Of a stretch of DNA of 64,000 bases, positions 25,011-33,868 are shown piece after piece (within the stretch, counting starts at the first letter, position 1; each line of letters begins with the position of its first letter). The DNA is from Streptomyces sp. NBC_00461 (GTDB lineage: Bacteria; Actinomycetota; Actinomycetes; Streptomycetales; Streptomycetaceae), in the NCBI RefSeq assembly GCF_036013935.1, contig NZ_CP107902.1, positions 7,039,001 through 7,103,000 on the forward strand. Direction: 5' to 3'. The translations under genes and the position numbers were made by a program. The notes beneath the pieces are model-generated. The model was not told where the DNA came from, ran no database searches, and saw only the letters and a list, made by a program, of their open reading frames with translations.

Positions 25011-27137
25011 ATGGACAGCGACGGCACGCACGACGCACGGGGTACGCACGCGAATCCTGTGCCGCGTCCGGCGGGGCCACCGCAGGTTCCGGCGATGCCG
25101 GCCCGGCCTCCCGCGGCGCCGGATGTGCCACCGCGGCCGGACGGGTCGGCGTTCCTGACGTGGCTGCGCGCGCCGCGGCCGGAGGTGGCGCCGGGCGTGT
25201 GGCGGTTCGGGCACCGGCCCCGGCCGGAGGAGGAGCCCGAACTCATCCCCGCCCGCCAACTGGTCAGCGGCGCGGTGATCGCCTTCCTCGTCGGCTGGCT
25301 GATCTGGTCGCTGCTGTGGAACGGCTACCTCGGCGGCTGGTGGCTGCTCCCGCTCTACGCGATGATCCCCGGCTCCTGGGCCGAGCCCCACAGCTTCGCC
25401 TCGGTCGTGGTCGTCTACGCCTACTACGTGCTGATCGCCCTGGTCATCATGATCGGCGTCGGCAGGCTCGGACGGTGGGGCGAGATCTGGCGCCGCTACG
25501 GCCCGCCCGCCTGGAACCGCCGGTCGGCGCCCCGCACCGAACGCCCGCCCGCCCCCGAACAGGACCCCGCCGAGTGGCCCCAGCTCCGCGCCGCCGGAGC
25601 CGTCGACGCCGCCGAGCGCCTCGCCGGCGAGGCCCGCTCCGGGCTGATGCGGGACGTGGACCACGCCCGGATCGTCCGCGCCTGGCAGGGCGTGCGCAGC
25701 GGCCGGCACACCCTCGCCGCGTTCACCGGCGCCGTGCTCAAGGACGGCGCCGCCGCCTGTCTGCACCCCTCCGGGGAGCGTGACCTGCCGGCCCGGCTCT
25801 CCCGGCACGACCTGCTGACCGGGCAGGTGCGGCTCGGCATCACCGCCGACGACCCCCGCAACCCGTACGCCTACCGCGGCGCCGGCCTCGGCCTCGACCC
25901 CGATCTGCTCGGCACCTCGCTGCTCGCCGTCGGCCCGGCCGGCTCCGGCAAGACCGGCACGGTGGTGCGGCCGCTCGCCGAGTCGCTGTGCCTGCACGCC
26001 CTCGCCGGACGGGCCGCGGTCGTCGTGGTCGGCGCGGCGGGAGCGGGGCTCGGGCCGGTCGACGCGTACGACGTCGTCGTACGGATCGGGCATCCGGAAT
26101 CGGTGTACGACCTGGACCTGTACGGCGGGAGCGGCGACCCCGACGAGGCCGCGGCCGTGCTGGCAGAGGCGCTGGTCGGGGACCTCGCCGATCCGCACCC
26201 GGGCAGTGACAGCCGTCGGTCCACGACCGTGCTCGCCCAGCTTCTGGGACCGTTCCGGGCGGTCCACGGCCGCTTCCCCTCCGTGCCGGAGCTGCGGCAG
26301 CTGCTCGACGGAGCGCCCGGTCCGCTGGACACGCTGCGCACGGCGCTGCAGGGCTCGGGCCAGGAGTCGCTGTTGCGTGAACTGGACGCGCGAGAGCGGC
26401 AGTTGGGGCACCCAGGTGATGTGGCGGCGGTGCTCGCGGACCGGGTGGCGCTGCTCGACCGGCCCGCCTTCGCCGCGTTCTTCGACACGTCCGGGCAGTC
26501 CAAGCCGTTCTCCCTCAAGGCCCTGGACCACCCGGTGCGGGTCCGCATCGACCTGCCCGAGCGTGGGCACGCGGACGCCTCGCGGATGCTGGCACGGCTG
26601 GTGCTCGCACAGTTCACGGCGAGCGTGGCGATGCGCGAGGACCGGTCACTGTTCGCCTGTCTGGTGCTGGACGACGCGTCCGGGGTGGTGACCCCGGAGG
26701 CGGTGCGCGGGATCCAGCGGCTGCGGTCGGCGAACGCCGGCGCCGTGCTCACCCTGCGCTCCCTGGACGACGTACCGAGGCCGTTGCGCGGTCCGCTGCT
26801 CGGCTCCACCGGATGCCGGATGGCGCTGTCCGGGCTCACCCCGTGGGACGGCCAGGACTTCGCCGAGGTGTGGGGGAAGGAGTGGACCGAGGCGCGGGAC
26901 GTCACCGACCGGCAGATCATCGCCGAGACCCCGGCGGGGAAGGCCCTGCACGTACTGCGCCGCGTGATCACCGGCAAGGCGCCGACCCAGCGGGCCGTGA
27001 CCGTCCGGCAGGTCGAACGCGAGCGGTGGTCGGCGTCCGAGCTGGCGCACGGGGTGCCGCCGGGGCATGCGGTGCTGTCGCTGACGAACGTGAAGGGGGA
27101 GCACGCGCCACCGCTGCTGGTGGATCTGAGGGGATAG
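25011..27137 (+). CDS. FtsK/TraG-like membrane ATPase of unknown function
   Basis: 708 residues. A Pro-rich N-terminus is followed by two membrane helices (about 84-103 and 132-152). The rest is a cytoplasmic P-loop domain with Walker A GPAGSGKT at 308-315 and Walker B LVLDD ending Asp554-Asp555. The layout (two N-terminal helices, then a large ATPase) is that of VirD4/TraG coupling proteins and FtsK-type pumps. There is no relaxase, mating-pair gene or ESX gene nearby, and the gene lies in conserved chromosome. ATG at 25011 with GGGAGCGAGGG. What it moves, if anything, is unknown. Confidence 0.75.
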   Translation: MDSDGTHDARGTHANPVPRPAGPPQVPAMPARPPAAPDVPPRPDGSAFLTWLRAPRPEVAPGVWRFGHRPRPEEEPELIPARQLVSGAVIAFLVGWLIWSLLWNGYLGGWWLLPLYAMIPGSWAEPHSFASVVVVYAYYVLIALVIMIGVGRLGRWGEIWRRYGPPAWNRRSAPRTERPPAPEQDPAEWPQLRAAGAVDAAERLAGEARSGLMRDVDHARIVRAWQGVRSGRHTLAAFTGAVLKDGAAACLHPSGERDLPARLSRHDLLTGQVRLGITADDPRNPYAYRGAGLGLDPDLLGTSLLAVGPAGSGKTGTVVRPLAESLCLHALAGRAAVVVVGAAGAGLGPVDAYDVVVRIGHPESVYDLDLYGGSGDPDEAAAVLAEALVGDLADPHPGSDSRRSTTVLAQLLGPFRAVHGRFPSVPELRQLLDGAPGPLDTLRTALQGSGQESLLRELDARERQLGHPGDVAAVLADRVALLDRPAFAAFFDTSGQSKPFSLKALDHPVRVRIDLPERGHADASRMLARLVLAQFTASVAMREDRSLFACLVLDDASGVVTPEAVRGIQRLRSANAGAVLTLRSLDDVPRPLRGPLLGSTGCRMALSGLTPWDGQDFAEVWGKEWTEARDVTDRQIIAETPAGKALHVLRRVITGKAPTQRAVTVRQVERERWSASELAHGVPPGHAVLSLTNVKGEHAPPLLVDLRG

Positions 27138-27265
27138 GTCCCTCCGTCACAGCACGCGTGACCGTACGGTGAGGCAGAATCGGCAGAGGTCGTTCATACG
27201 TGGCGGCCAAAAGATCACCCTGTTCGCGTGATCTCCGCAGACAGTCCCGCCGACCTGAAGGCCTC

Positions 27266-28861
27266 ATGCCCCCGACGCTCGCCTCGCTCGTCCACCACTC
27301 CGCGCTCAAGCTGACCGTGCGCGCGGGTGAGGACCGCCTGGACGTGCCCGTCCGCTGGGCGCATGTCAGCGAGCTCGCCGATCCGGTGCCCTACATGGAC
27401 GGCGGGGAGCTGCTGTTGATCACCGCGCTGAAGCTGGACGCCGAGGATCCGCAGGCGATGCGGCGGTATGTGAAGCGGCTGGCGGAGGCCGGCGTGGTGG
27501 GCCTCGGCTTCGCCGTCGGCGTCAACTACGAGGAGACCCCGAAGGCGCTGGTCGACGCGGCTCGGGAGCAAGGGCTGCCGCTGCTCGAAGTACCGCGCCG
27601 CACGCCCTTCCTCGCCATCAGCAAGGCCGTGTCCGCCGAGATCGCCGCCGACCAGTACCGGGCGGTGACGGCGGGCTTCGCCGCACAGCGGGAACTGACG
27701 AAGCAGGCGCTCACCGACGGTCCTGAGGGCCTGCTCGCCGGACTCGCCTCGCAGGTCGACGGCTGGGCGGCGCTCTACGACGCCTCGGGCGCCGTCGTCG
27801 CCACCGCACCGGAGTGGGCGGGCAGGCGCGCCGCGCGCCTCACCGCGGACGTGGAGCGGCTGCGGGAGCGGCCGGCGCCGGCGTCCTCGGTGGTCGGGCC
27901 TCCGGACAACGAGGACCGCGTCGAACTGCACTCCCTGGGCACCGGGCGCCGCCCGCGCGCGGCGCTCGCGGTGGGCACCGCGGCGGCCCTCGGCACGGCC
28001 GAGCGGTACGCGGTCCACTCGGCGATCGCGCTGCTGACACTGACGACGGAACGCTCCAGGTCGCTCCACGCCGCGGAACAGCGGATCGGCGCGGCGGTGC
28101 TGCGCATGCTCCTCGCGGGGGAGCCGGACCATGCGCGTGCCGTCGCGGGCCACCTGTACGGAGGCCTCCTCGACGCCCCCTTCCGGATGATCGTCGCCGA
28201 GACGGCCACGAGGGTGGCCGCCGACGCCGGCGGCGACCCGCTGGCCGCGCTCGCCGAGGCCGTGGAGTCTGCGGCCGCGCGGGCGGGGGAGGCCGTACTG
28301 GTCGTGCCCGAGGGGGAACGGCTGATCGTGCTGGCCCCCGACGGAGGTGCGGCGGTCGCCGCGTGCGGTGAGTACGCGGCGGCCCTGGAAGCCGCGCGGG
28401 AGCCGGCCGGCGGTGACGGGGACGAGGTCGTGGTGGGGCTGTCGGCGCCCGTGGGGCCGATCGCGGCCGCGGCGGCGTACAAGCAGGCCGAACAGGCGCT
28501 GTCGGTGGCCCGGCGCCGGGGACGGGTGTGCGTGGCGCACGAGCAGCTGGCGGCCGGATCCGTGCTGCCCCTGCTCGCCGACGACGCGGTGAAGGCGTTC
28601 GCGGACGGGCTGCTGCGCCCGCTGTACGAGCACGACGCGACCGGGCGCGGCGATCTGGTGGCCTCGCTGCGGGCATGGCTCTCCCACCACGGCCAGTGGG
28701 ACGCGGCAGCGGCCGACCTGGGGGTCCACCGACACACCCTGCGCTACCGGATGCGAAGGGTGGAGGAGATCCTCGGCCGATCCCTGGACGACCCGGACGT
28801 ACGGATGGAACTGTGGCTTGCCCTGAAGGCGACATCGGCAGGCGACTCCAGCCCGGGGTAA
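27266..28861 (+). CDS. PucR family transcriptional regulator
   Basis: 531 residues. An N-terminal PucR-type purine-catabolism domain (LASLVHHSALKL, then GGELLLITAL), a central GGDEF-like region and a C-terminal helix-turn-helix (WDAAAADLGVHRHTLRYRM) are seen. Such regulators respond to small metabolites and control purine, GABA or amine catabolism genes. ATG at 27266 with GAAGG. It is followed by an aldehyde dehydrogenase on the same strand and lies within the polyamine/GABA region, so control of GABA genes is plausible; direct evidence such as a binding site is not visible. Confidence 0.9.
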   Translation: MPPTLASLVHHSALKLTVRAGEDRLDVPVRWAHVSELADPVPYMDGGELLLITALKLDAEDPQAMRRYVKRLAEAGVVGLGFAVGVNYEETPKALVDAAREQGLPLLEVPRRTPFLAISKAVSAEIAADQYRAVTAGFAAQRELTKQALTDGPEGLLAGLASQVDGWAALYDASGAVVATAPEWAGRRAARLTADVERLRERPAPASSVVGPPDNEDRVELHSLGTGRRPRAALAVGTAAALGTAERYAVHSAIALLTLTTERSRSLHAAEQRIGAAVLRMLLAGEPDHARAVAGHLYGGLLDAPFRMIVAETATRVAADAGGDPLAALAEAVESAAARAGEAVLVVPEGERLIVLAPDGGAAVAACGEYAAALEAAREPAGGDGDEVVVGLSAPVGPIAAAAAYKQAEQALSVARRRGRVCVAHEQLAAGSVLPLLADDAVKAFADGLLRPLYEHDATGRGDLVASLRAWLSHHGQWDAAAADLGVHRHTLRYRMRRVEEILGRSLDDPDVRMELWLALKATSAGDSSPG

Positions 28862-28878
28862 AACCAGCCCTGGCTGAT

Positions 28879-28940
28879 TTCAGCCCCTCCGGCGTTTGAG
28901 GAGCGGGGGTCCGGGGGCGGAGCCCCTGGGGAGGGGACGG
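28879..28940 (+). repeat. dispersed Streptomyces GGCGTTTGAGGA repeat / terminator
   Basis: TCAGCCCCTCCGGCGTTTGA, then GAGCGGGGGTCCGGGGGCGGAGCCCC-like sequence. The core CAGCC..TCCGGCGTTTGAGG and the G-rich tail recur at 52855 and 52968. The family is very common after Streptomyces genes (from memory). The GGGG..CCCC part can form a hairpin and probably terminates the PucR transcript. Nothing else is evident in 28862-29131. Confidence 0.65.
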
Positions 28941-29131
28941 GCAAGGGCGGCGGGGCGAAAGACCCCTCCCGTGCACCCCGTGCAACCCCTCGCACCCACC
29001 ACCGCGCCAATCCGGCGCACCCCGCCCGCCGACCAGTACGCCCCGGACAAGCGCACCCCCGCCCCCACCGCCCTACCGTGGACCCACAACCACCCCGCAC
29101 ACCCCCTAACGCGGAAGGGCCGGACCCGCAC

Positions 29132-30592
29132 ATGCCCCAGAGCAACGTCGCAGCCACCACCGCCTTCTGGCTCGCCGGCCGCCAGGCCACCGGCGAGGAC
29201 ACCTTCGACGTCACCTCCCCGTGGGACGGCCGGCTCGTCGGCAAGGTGAGCGTGCCGAGCGACGCCCAGGTCGAGGAGGCCGTCGCCGCCGCCCACGCCG
29301 TCCGCGAGGACTTCGCCGCCACCCCTGCCCACGTCCGCGCCGCCGCCCTCGACCACGTGAGCCGCAGGCTCGTGGAGCGCACCGAGGAGATCGCGCAGCT
29401 GATCTCCGCCGAGAACGGCAAGCCGATCAAGTGGGCCCGCGGCGAGGTCGGCCGCGCCGTCTCCGTCTTCCGGTTCGCCGCCGAGGAGGCCCGACGCTTC
29501 AACGGCGGCGAGGCCCAGCGCCTCGACACCGACGCCGGCGGTCAGGGCCGTCTCGCCCTCACCCGCCGCTTCCCGAAGGGCGTCGTGCTCGGCATCGCGC
29601 CCTTCAACTTCCCCCTCAACCTGTGCGCCCACAAGATCGCGCCCGCGATCGCCGCCGGTGCGCCCATCATCCTCAAGCCGGCACCCGCCACCCCGCTCTC
29701 CGGCCTGATCATCGGCGACCTGCTCGCCGAGACCGACCTCCCGGCCGGGTCCTGGAGCATCCTCCCGGTCGCCAACGACAAGATGCCCGCCCTGGTCCAG
29801 GACGAGCGCCTGCCGGTCATCTCCTTCACCGGTTCCGAGAAGGTCGGCTACGCGATCATGGACTCGGTGCCGCGCAAGCACTGCACGCTGGAACTGGGCG
29901 GCAACGGCGCGGCCGTCGTCCTCGGCGACTTCGCGAGCGACGCCGACCTCGACTGGGCCGCCACCCGCATCGCGACGTTCTCCAACTACCAGGGCGGCCA
30001 GTCCTGCATCTCCGTGCAGCGGGTCATCGCGGACGCCTCCGTGTACGACCGCCTGCTGCCGCGCATCGTCGCCGCCGTCGAGGCCCAGGTCACCGGCGAC
30101 CCGGGCGACGACAAGACGGACGTCGGCCCGCTGGTCAGCGAGGACGCGGCCAAGCGCGTCGAGTCCTGGGTCAAGGAGGCCGTCGAGTCCGGCGCCACCC
30201 TTCTGACCGGTGGCGACCGCGACGGCGCCTCCTACGCGCCGACCGTCCTCACCGACGTACCGGCCGATGTCACCCTCTCCTGCGAGGAGGTCTTCGGACC
30301 GGTCCTCACCGTGCAGAAGACGGACGGCGAGGCCGAGGCCCTCGCCGCCGCCAACTCCTCCAAGTACGGCCTCCAGACGGGCGTGTTCACCCACGACCTC
30401 CAGGCCGCCTTCCGCGCCCACCGCGCCCTGGAGGTCGGCGGTGTCGTGATCGGCGACGTCCCCTCCTACCGCGCCGACCAGATGCCGTACGGCGGTGCCA
30501 AGCAGTCCGGTGTGGGACGCGAGGGCGTGAAGTTCGCGATGGACGACTACACGTACGAGCGCGTGCTGGTCCTGACCGGGCTCGCGCTCTAG
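29132..30592 (+). CDS. aldehyde dehydrogenase family protein
   Basis: 486 residues, NAD(P)-dependent. Catalytic Glu254 lies in LELGG and Cys292 in GQSC; FNFPLNL replaces the WNYP of the two GABAL-type paralogues and marks a different subfamily (non-phosphorylating GAPDH/lactaldehyde/phosphonoacetaldehyde-like). In context it could oxidise succinate semialdehyde from GabT, but that is inference; the subfamily accepts varied aldehydes. ATG at 29132, GGAAGGG about 15 bases upstream. It lies downstream of PucR and ends before a perfect bidirectional terminator. Confidence 0.88.
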   Translation: MPQSNVAATTAFWLAGRQATGEDTFDVTSPWDGRLVGKVSVPSDAQVEEAVAAAHAVREDFAATPAHVRAAALDHVSRRLVERTEEIAQLISAENGKPIKWARGEVGRAVSVFRFAAEEARRFNGGEAQRLDTDAGGQGRLALTRRFPKGVVLGIAPFNFPLNLCAHKIAPAIAAGAPIILKPAPATPLSGLIIGDLLAETDLPAGSWSILPVANDKMPALVQDERLPVISFTGSEKVGYAIMDSVPRKHCTLELGGNGAAVVLGDFASDADLDWAATRIATFSNYQGGQSCISVQRVIADASVYDRLLPRIVAAVEAQVTGDPGDDKTDVGPLVSEDAAKRVESWVKEAVESGATLLTGGDRDGASYAPTVLTDVPADVTLSCEEVFGPVLTVQKTDGEAEALAAANSSKYGLQTGVFTHDLQAAFRAHRALEVGGVVIGDVPSYRADQMPYGGAKQSGVGREGVKFAMDDYTYERVLVLTGLAL

Positions 30593-30611
30593 CCGATGGA
30601 TGGCTAGCTAA

Positions 30612-30626
30612 TGGGAACCATTTTCA
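30612..30626. promoter_or_regulatory. Zur/Fur-like palindrome in a convergent gap (orphan)
   Basis: TGGGAACCATTTTCA has the 7-1-7 form TGRRAAY-N-RTTYYCA that resembles actinobacterial Zur boxes. It lies 20 bp after the aldehyde dehydrogenase stop and 12 bp before a terminator, with no downstream gene on either strand. The function is unclear. Confidence 0.35.
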
Positions 30627-30637
30627 TATAGGCTCCC

Positions 30638-30679
30638 GAAGGGGCCCGGCACCGATGCCTTCCGGTGCCGGGCCCCTTC
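30638..30679. terminator. bidirectional terminator between convergent genes
   Basis: Perfect 17-bp stem (30638-30654 with 30663-30679), 8-base loop, then TTC. It serves the aldehyde dehydrogenase on the plus strand and the GH3 gene on the minus strand. Confidence 0.8.
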
Positions 30680-30703
30680 TTCAAATCGGCCTTCTCCGGA
30701 CCC

Positions 30704-33544
30704 TCAACCGGAGAAGCCGACATGCGCAAGCCGCAGTGGGCCGCGCAGCCTGAGGTGTACGTCGCGCACGCCCTCGGCGACGATGCCGGCGCCGAGCGTG
30801 GTGTAGGCGTACAGGTCGTCCGGATCGGCCGGGTCCGGTGTCAGTGAGGCGAGCACCGCGCCCCCGCCGAGGGACAGTTCCACGACGCCCTCGCCGGCCA
30901 CGGTGACCGTCACCTCCGTGACGCCGTCCCCGAAGTCGCAGTCGCGGTAGATCAGTTCGGCACTCCGGTCCGCGAGCGACGTCACCGCGTCCCCCGACGT
31001 CTTCGTACGGTCGACGATCGCGGCGCCGCTCTGCTCGTCGAAGTCGGCCGCGTTCAGGCCGTGCCGCAGGACGGGGCGCGGGGCGCCCGGCTCGCCGTCC
31101 AGGATCACCGTCGTACGCAGGCGGATGTCCTCGCTGGAGGCGCCGGCCATGAGGTCGTAGGGGCCCGACTGCAGGCGCCATCCGCCCCGGGCCACGTCCC
31201 AGAACTCGAAGGCGGACAAGGGGACTTCGAAGGACAGCTGCTCCCGCGCGCCGGGCGCCAGCGTGATCCGGCGGTGGGCGAGCAGCTCGCGGCGCGGGCG
31301 GGGGAGCGTGGACTCGACGGCGCGCGTGTAGAGCTGCGCGACCTCGTCGGCCGTGACGTCACCGGTGTTGGTGACCGTGAAAGCGACGTGCGCCGTCCCG
31401 CCCTCGACGCGCACCGACAGGTCGGAGTAGGCGAACGACGTGTACGACAGGCCGTGCCCGAACGGGAACAGCGGCGTCCCCTCGAAGTACAGGTACGTCT
31501 GGCGGCCGCCGATCACGTCGTAGTCGAGGAGGTCGGGCAGGTCGGCGTCGTTCTCGTACCAGGTCTGCGGGAGGCGGCCCGCGGGGGAGACGTCGCCGGA
31601 CAGCACACGGGCCAGAGCCGTGCCCGCGGCCTGGCCGCCGTGCGCGGTCCACAGCACCGCCGGGAGGGAGGCGGTCTCGATGGCGTACGGATACGCGGAG
31701 ATCAGCGCGAGCGCCGTGTTCGGGTTGGCGGCGCGGGCGGCGCGCAGGATGCGCTCCTGCTGGGCGGGCAGCCGCAGCGTGCTGCGGTCCTCGGTCTCGC
31801 GGCCGTTGATGTGCGGGTCGTTGCCCGCGACCACCAGCACCACGTCCGCCCCGGCAGTGACCTGCGTTACTGCGTCGTCGCCGCGTTCGGTCACGATGAG
31901 CTCGAACGTTTCCGGATTCTCGTCGGCAACCTTTACTCCGTCCGCGGCGACAGAGACGTGGCGACCCGTACCGATGTGCCTGAGGAGGTGCCCGCTCTCA
32001 TGAGGTTCCAGCCGGAACGTCTCCTGCACGACCCAGCCGCCCGGCTGGTCCGCGGAGGCACGTACGTAGCCGTCGTCGGCCACCGAGAGATAGCGGCCGT
32101 CGGGGGCGCGCAGCGTGAGGACGCCCTCGCCCCAGTCGACCAGGGCGAACTCGGTGCCGTCGGTGGCGGTGGTGAGCGGGGGCAGGTCGGTGCGGCCCGC
32201 GAGCAGCGCCGGGTCGAGGGCGCCCTCGGCACCGCGCACCTCGTCGGTGGCGCCGACGGCCGCGGGCACGTGCACGAACGCACCGGAGGACGTCTTCAGG
32301 AGCACCCGGTCCACGCCCTCCGCGAACTCCACGTGCTCGGCGCCGAACCGCTCGTACAGGCCCTCCAGCGGGGTGGAGCGGTGGATGAGGGTGCCGCTGT
32401 ACCAGTCGCGTTTGCATTCGTCGGCGAGCAGGCCGACCACGGCGAGGCGGGTGCCGGGGGCCAGCGGCAGCAGTCCGTCGTTCTTGAGGAGCACGACCGC
32501 CTGCTCGGCCGCTTCCCGGGCGAGCGCCTGGTGGTGCGGGGTGTCGAACTCCGCGGTGAGCGCGTGCGGGTCGTAGGCCTGGTCGAACTCGCCGAGCCGG
32601 AAGCGGACGGAGAGCTGGCGGCGGACGGCCAGGTCGATGTCGGCCTCGGTCAACAGACCGTCCGCATACGCCTTGTTGACCCGTCCGGCGATCTGCGAAC
32701 TGTCCGTCCCGTGATCGGTGAAGCTGTCGACGCCCGCCAGCAGCGAGGCCGCCGTCGCCTCCTCGTGGGTGTCGTAGTAGTGCTCGTGGTCGACCAGGTT
32801 GGAGGGCGCGCCCGCGTCCGAGCAGACCAGCAGATCCTGGTCGGTCCAGGCACGCAGGTGCTCGCGCAGGTACGGGGAGACGTGGTTGGGGCGGCCGTTG
32901 ACCAGGTTGTACGCCGGCATCACCCCGGCCACCCCGCCCGCCTCGACGGTCTCGCGGAAGGCACGCAGGTCGTACTCGTGCAGCACGCGGGGGCGGACCG
33001 AACTCGACGAAGTGGCCCGGTCCGTCTCGTTGTTGTGGGCGAGCCAGTGCTTGAGGACGGGGGCGGTGCGCCAGTACGTCGGGTGGTCCCCGCGCAGTCC
33101 GCGGGTGTACGCGGTGGCGATGGCCGACGTCAGTTTCGGGTCCTCGGAGTAGCCCTCCTCGTTGCGGCCCCACAGGGGGTGGCGCAGGAGGTTCACGGTG
33201 GGGGCCCAGACGTTGAGGCCGACGCGGTCGTCGTGGGCGCGCAGGGCGCGGATCTCCTTGGACACTGCCTCGCCGACCCGGCGTACGAGGTCCGTGTTCC
33301 AGGTCGCGCCGAGGCCCACGGCCTGCGGGAAGACGGTGGCCGGCCCCATCCAGGCGACACCGTGCAGCGCCTCCTGCCCGGTGCGGAAGGCCTCGATGCC
33401 CAGGCGTTCCACCCCGGGCACGAACTGGTGCAGGAAGGAGATCTTCTCGTCGAGCGTGAGCCGCTCCAACAGGTCGTCGATGCGCTTCGCGAACGGCAGT
33501 TGCGGGTCGCGGAACGGTGGCGTGGGCGGCGTGTGTGCGGTCAC
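30704..33544 (-). CDS. GH3 family beta-glucosidase/beta-xylosidase with beta-trefoil-like insert
   Basis: 946-residue cytoplasmic GH3 enzyme (no signal peptide). The N-terminal TIM-barrel domain carries nucleophile Asp243 in CSDAG (more usual SDWG). The second domain has RLPAQQERIL and AVLWTAHGGQAAG, followed by a C-terminal fibronectin-like domain. Inserted at about 430-560 is a fascin/beta-trefoil-like module (GEGVLTLRAPDGRYLSV) where many relatives carry PA14. It would release glucose from xyloglucan oligosaccharides after removal of side chains. GTG start with AAGGGG. A LacI-type operator overlaps its promoter. Confidence 0.9.
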   Translation of the reverse strand: MTAHTPPTPPFRDPQLPFAKRIDDLLERLTLDEKISFLHQFVPGVERLGIEAFRTGQEALHGVAWMGPATVFPQAVGLGATWNTDLVRRVGEAVSKEIRALRAHDDRVGLNVWAPTVNLLRHPLWGRNEEGYSEDPKLTSAIATAYTRGLRGDHPTYWRTAPVLKHWLAHNNETDRATSSSSVRPRVLHEYDLRAFRETVEAGGVAGVMPAYNLVNGRPNHVSPYLREHLRAWTDQDLLVCSDAGAPSNLVDHEHYYDTHEEATAASLLAGVDSFTDHGTDSSQIAGRVNKAYADGLLTEADIDLAVRRQLSVRFRLGEFDQAYDPHALTAEFDTPHHQALAREAAEQAVVLLKNDGLLPLAPGTRLAVVGLLADECKRDWYSGTLIHRSTPLEGLYERFGAEHVEFAEGVDRVLLKTSSGAFVHVPAAVGATDEVRGAEGALDPALLAGRTDLPPLTTATDGTEFALVDWGEGVLTLRAPDGRYLSVADDGYVRASADQPGGWVVQETFRLEPHESGHLLRHIGTGRHVSVAADGVKVADENPETFELIVTERGDDAVTQVTAGADVVLVVAGNDPHINGRETEDRSTLRLPAQQERILRAARAANPNTALALISAYPYAIETASLPAVLWTAHGGQAAGTALARVLSGDVSPAGRLPQTWYENDADLPDLLDYDVIGGRQTYLYFEGTPLFPFGHGLSYTSFAYSDLSVRVEGGTAHVAFTVTNTGDVTADEVAQLYTRAVESTLPRPRRELLAHRRITLAPGAREQLSFEVPLSAFEFWDVARGGWRLQSGPYDLMAGASSEDIRLRTTVILDGEPGAPRPVLRHGLNAADFDEQSGAAIVDRTKTSGDAVTSLADRSAELIYRDCDFGDGVTEVTVTVAGEGVVELSLGGGAVLASLTPDPADPDDLYAYTTLGAGIVAEGVRDVHLRLRGPLRLAHVGFSG

Positions 33545-33579
33545 GTGGGGATCCCCTTGCGATGGAGCGGCTTAGCCTT

Positions 33580-33622
33580 TCGAAGCGCTTCGATGCTCAT
33601 TCGACGTACGGCCGTGTGTCAA
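33580..33622 (-). promoter_or_regulatory. GH3 promoter with LacI-type operator
   Basis: On the minus strand: TTGACA (plus 33617-33622), 17-bp spacer, TGAGCA (plus 33594-33599). The perfect 14-bp palindrome TCGAAGCGCTTCGA (33580-33593) immediately follows, covering the expected start point. The arrangement is classical steric repression. Confidence 0.7.
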
Positions 33623-33700
33623 GAGACGCTCACCGTCGCTTCAAGGGGCACATAAGAAAAGGTCAGTTGAGACAGCTCGGAGGAATCTTGGAAGGGACCC

Positions 33701-33752
33701 TTGTGCACCCCCAGCAGTTCACCTAGCCTCACACCACATCGAAGCGCTTCGA
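33701..33752 (+). promoter_or_regulatory. transporter/glycosidase operon promoter with LacI-type operator
   Basis: TTGTGC (33701-33706), 17-bp spacer, TAGCCT (33724-33729), then the same TCGAAGCGCTTCGA palindrome at 33739-33752, just past the expected start point. This mirrors the GH3 promoter across the 324-bp divergent gap (33545-33868), which holds no gene. Confidence 0.7.
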
Positions 33753-33868
33753 CTACGAGGCCCCAAGGCATTGATCGTAGGGGCGCTTCAGCTCAGCCAG
33801 TTCCACTCAAGACACCGCAGCCGACGGCCACCGCCGGGTGTCCTGGTGCGCCATGAAGGGTTGACGCA

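Noticed and set aside
25011..27137. Evidence of an integrated conjugative element
   Set aside because: The TraG-like gene stands alone: no integrase, attachment-site repeat, relaxase or replication gene is found around it, and codon use matches its neighbours.
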